NCBI GenBank assembly: GCA_949316235.1
Contig: OX438749.1
Location: 21,902,414 to 21,966,413, forward strand
Source: Oegoconia quadripuncta
Lineage: Eukaryota; Arthropoda; Insecta; Lepidoptera; Autostichidae
Reading direction: 5' to 3'
DNA length: 64,000 bases
In this document: positions 63,270-64,000 of the stretch, in pieces
How positions within the stretch are numbered: the stretch's first letter is position 1
Layout: each line of letters opens with the position of its first letter
Notes under the pieces: model-generated
What the model was told of the DNA's origin: nothing
What the model saw: the letters and a program-made list of their open reading frames with translations, nothing else
Database searches by the model: none
Translations under genes and position numbers: made by a program

Positions 63270-63520
63270 CACAATGCTGTTACGTGTTGCGGCGTGCACA
63301 AATGGGTTAGCACTCAGCTCATGCTGCGACGAATCACAGCGCTGATTTTCAGTGCCCCCAAATGCCCAGTGACGCACGGACGCCACGTCACTATAATAAT
63401 AAAGAAATGCACACGTGACAGGGGGTGGGCTCATCGCCGGTGAAACAAGCAAAACTATAGATGTTTTTGATGGAAAGTCCCTTAGTCGCCTTTTACGACA
63501 CCCACGAGAAGAGGCTGGTT
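63270..63520. repeat. Unclassified repeat with AGTCGCCTTTTACGACACCC
   Basis: GGAAAGTCCCTTAGTCGCCT and TTTTACGACACCCACGAGAA match a block I associate with insect RTE-like 3' UTRs; that link is from memory of the family. No other copy occurs in the window. Confidence 0.35.
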
Positions 63521-63544
63521 GGTTATATTCTATTTGAGTGCCGA

Positions 63545-63825
63545 AACTGTAGGTACACAGGGTACACTTAAAATAGTCAGATTATACATTTTTAAAGCTA
63601 CTGCTTTTTCAAAAGGCAATTTTCCCCTGAGAACAACAAGCAAGAAATTCGAGGGGTTGCTCTTTTTAAAAACAGGTTTTTATATTATAAAAAAGCACAA
63701 TAATATTTCATTATTAATTATGAAATAGCCTGGTTGTGCGAACGAGCTGGTTATGTCCATGGATGTTTATCATCTAAATAGTCTGATATTTCATAATATG
63801 CTTTCTTAATTAGTTCACACGAGCA
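63545..63825 (-). mobile_element. LINE-2 3' UTR
   Basis: GTAGGTACACAGGGTACACT, TCAAAAGGCAATTTTCCCCT, AGCCTGGTTGTGCGAACGAG, GATATTTCATAATATGCTTT. It gives the intact target sequence for the solo LTR at 17868-18709. The last 175 bp of the window hold nothing recognisable. Confidence 0.75.
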
Positions 63826-64000
63826 AAACGTCGACTAGTAAACTCAATAAGGGGGTCTGGTTGAAAACCAGCGCTGAGCAGCAGCCAGTCTCTGTCAGCA
63901 TTATGCTGAACCAGATCCTTTTGTCACAAAAGTGATATTGTCCGATGTGTATTTACTAATGTAAGTACCTAATGTTAAGTATATTGCGCAAATAATGTTG

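Overview
The window looks like an AT-rich, repeat-dominated stretch of a lepidopteran (moth or butterfly) nuclear genome. Three things point there: an intronless secreted GH32 beta-fructofuranosidase of the type known in Lepidoptera as a gene acquired from bacteria; many 3'-truncated Jockey-like non-LTR retrotransposons with short A-rich or simple-repeat tails; and several tRNA-headed SINE families with dispersed copies on both strands. Only two host genes are well supported: an acid-lipase-family secreted lipase (4971-6464, +) and the GH32 invertase (24101-25570, +). Both are single-exon and about 18 kb apart with nothing that ties them functionally beyond a plausible shared role in digestion or storage metabolism.

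Layout. 1-4.9 kb: repeat fragments (5S-derived SINE, LINE-1, SINE-A, SINE-B). 4.97-7.4 kb: the lipase and a fresh 320-bp tandem duplication behind it. 7.4-13 kb: a perfect palindrome of a tRNA-Tyr 3' exon, many SINE-A pieces and a 1.6-kb element with 146-bp inverted termini. 13-24 kb: a Harbinger-like MITE, a probable solo LTR sitting inside a LINE fragment, LINE-3/LINE-4 pieces and a graded pentanucleotide repeat. 24.0-25.6 kb: the invertase with a compact TATA/initiator/GATA-motif promoter. 26.8-28.8 kb: three copies (one +, two -) of an undescribed ~360-bp unit carrying an E2F-like site and a conserved 20-codon reading frame. 29-48 kb: almost entirely dead LINE and SINE material, one GC-rich hairpin element and two weak candidate coding segments. 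48.5-51.2 kb: a LINE with an intact reverse-transcriptase frame inserted in one arm of a foldback element whose other arm preserves the empty site. 51-64 kb: nested LINEs, a decayed mariner with mariner-type MITEs, a 13-unit 20-bp minisatellite, further MITEs and an RTE-type LINE end.

Working family names used here: SINE-A (head CCTCCGTGGCTCAATG), SINE-B (head TTTGGTGTAGTGGTTAG), SINE-C (head GATTGGTGTAGTGGATAG); LINE-1 to LINE-5 for non-LTR families told apart by their C-termini and 3' tails; Rep-D to Rep-I for unclassified repeats. Family names were assigned from motifs and from copy-to-copy comparison by eye within this window; no database search was possible, and copy boundaries are usually good to about 5-20 bases.
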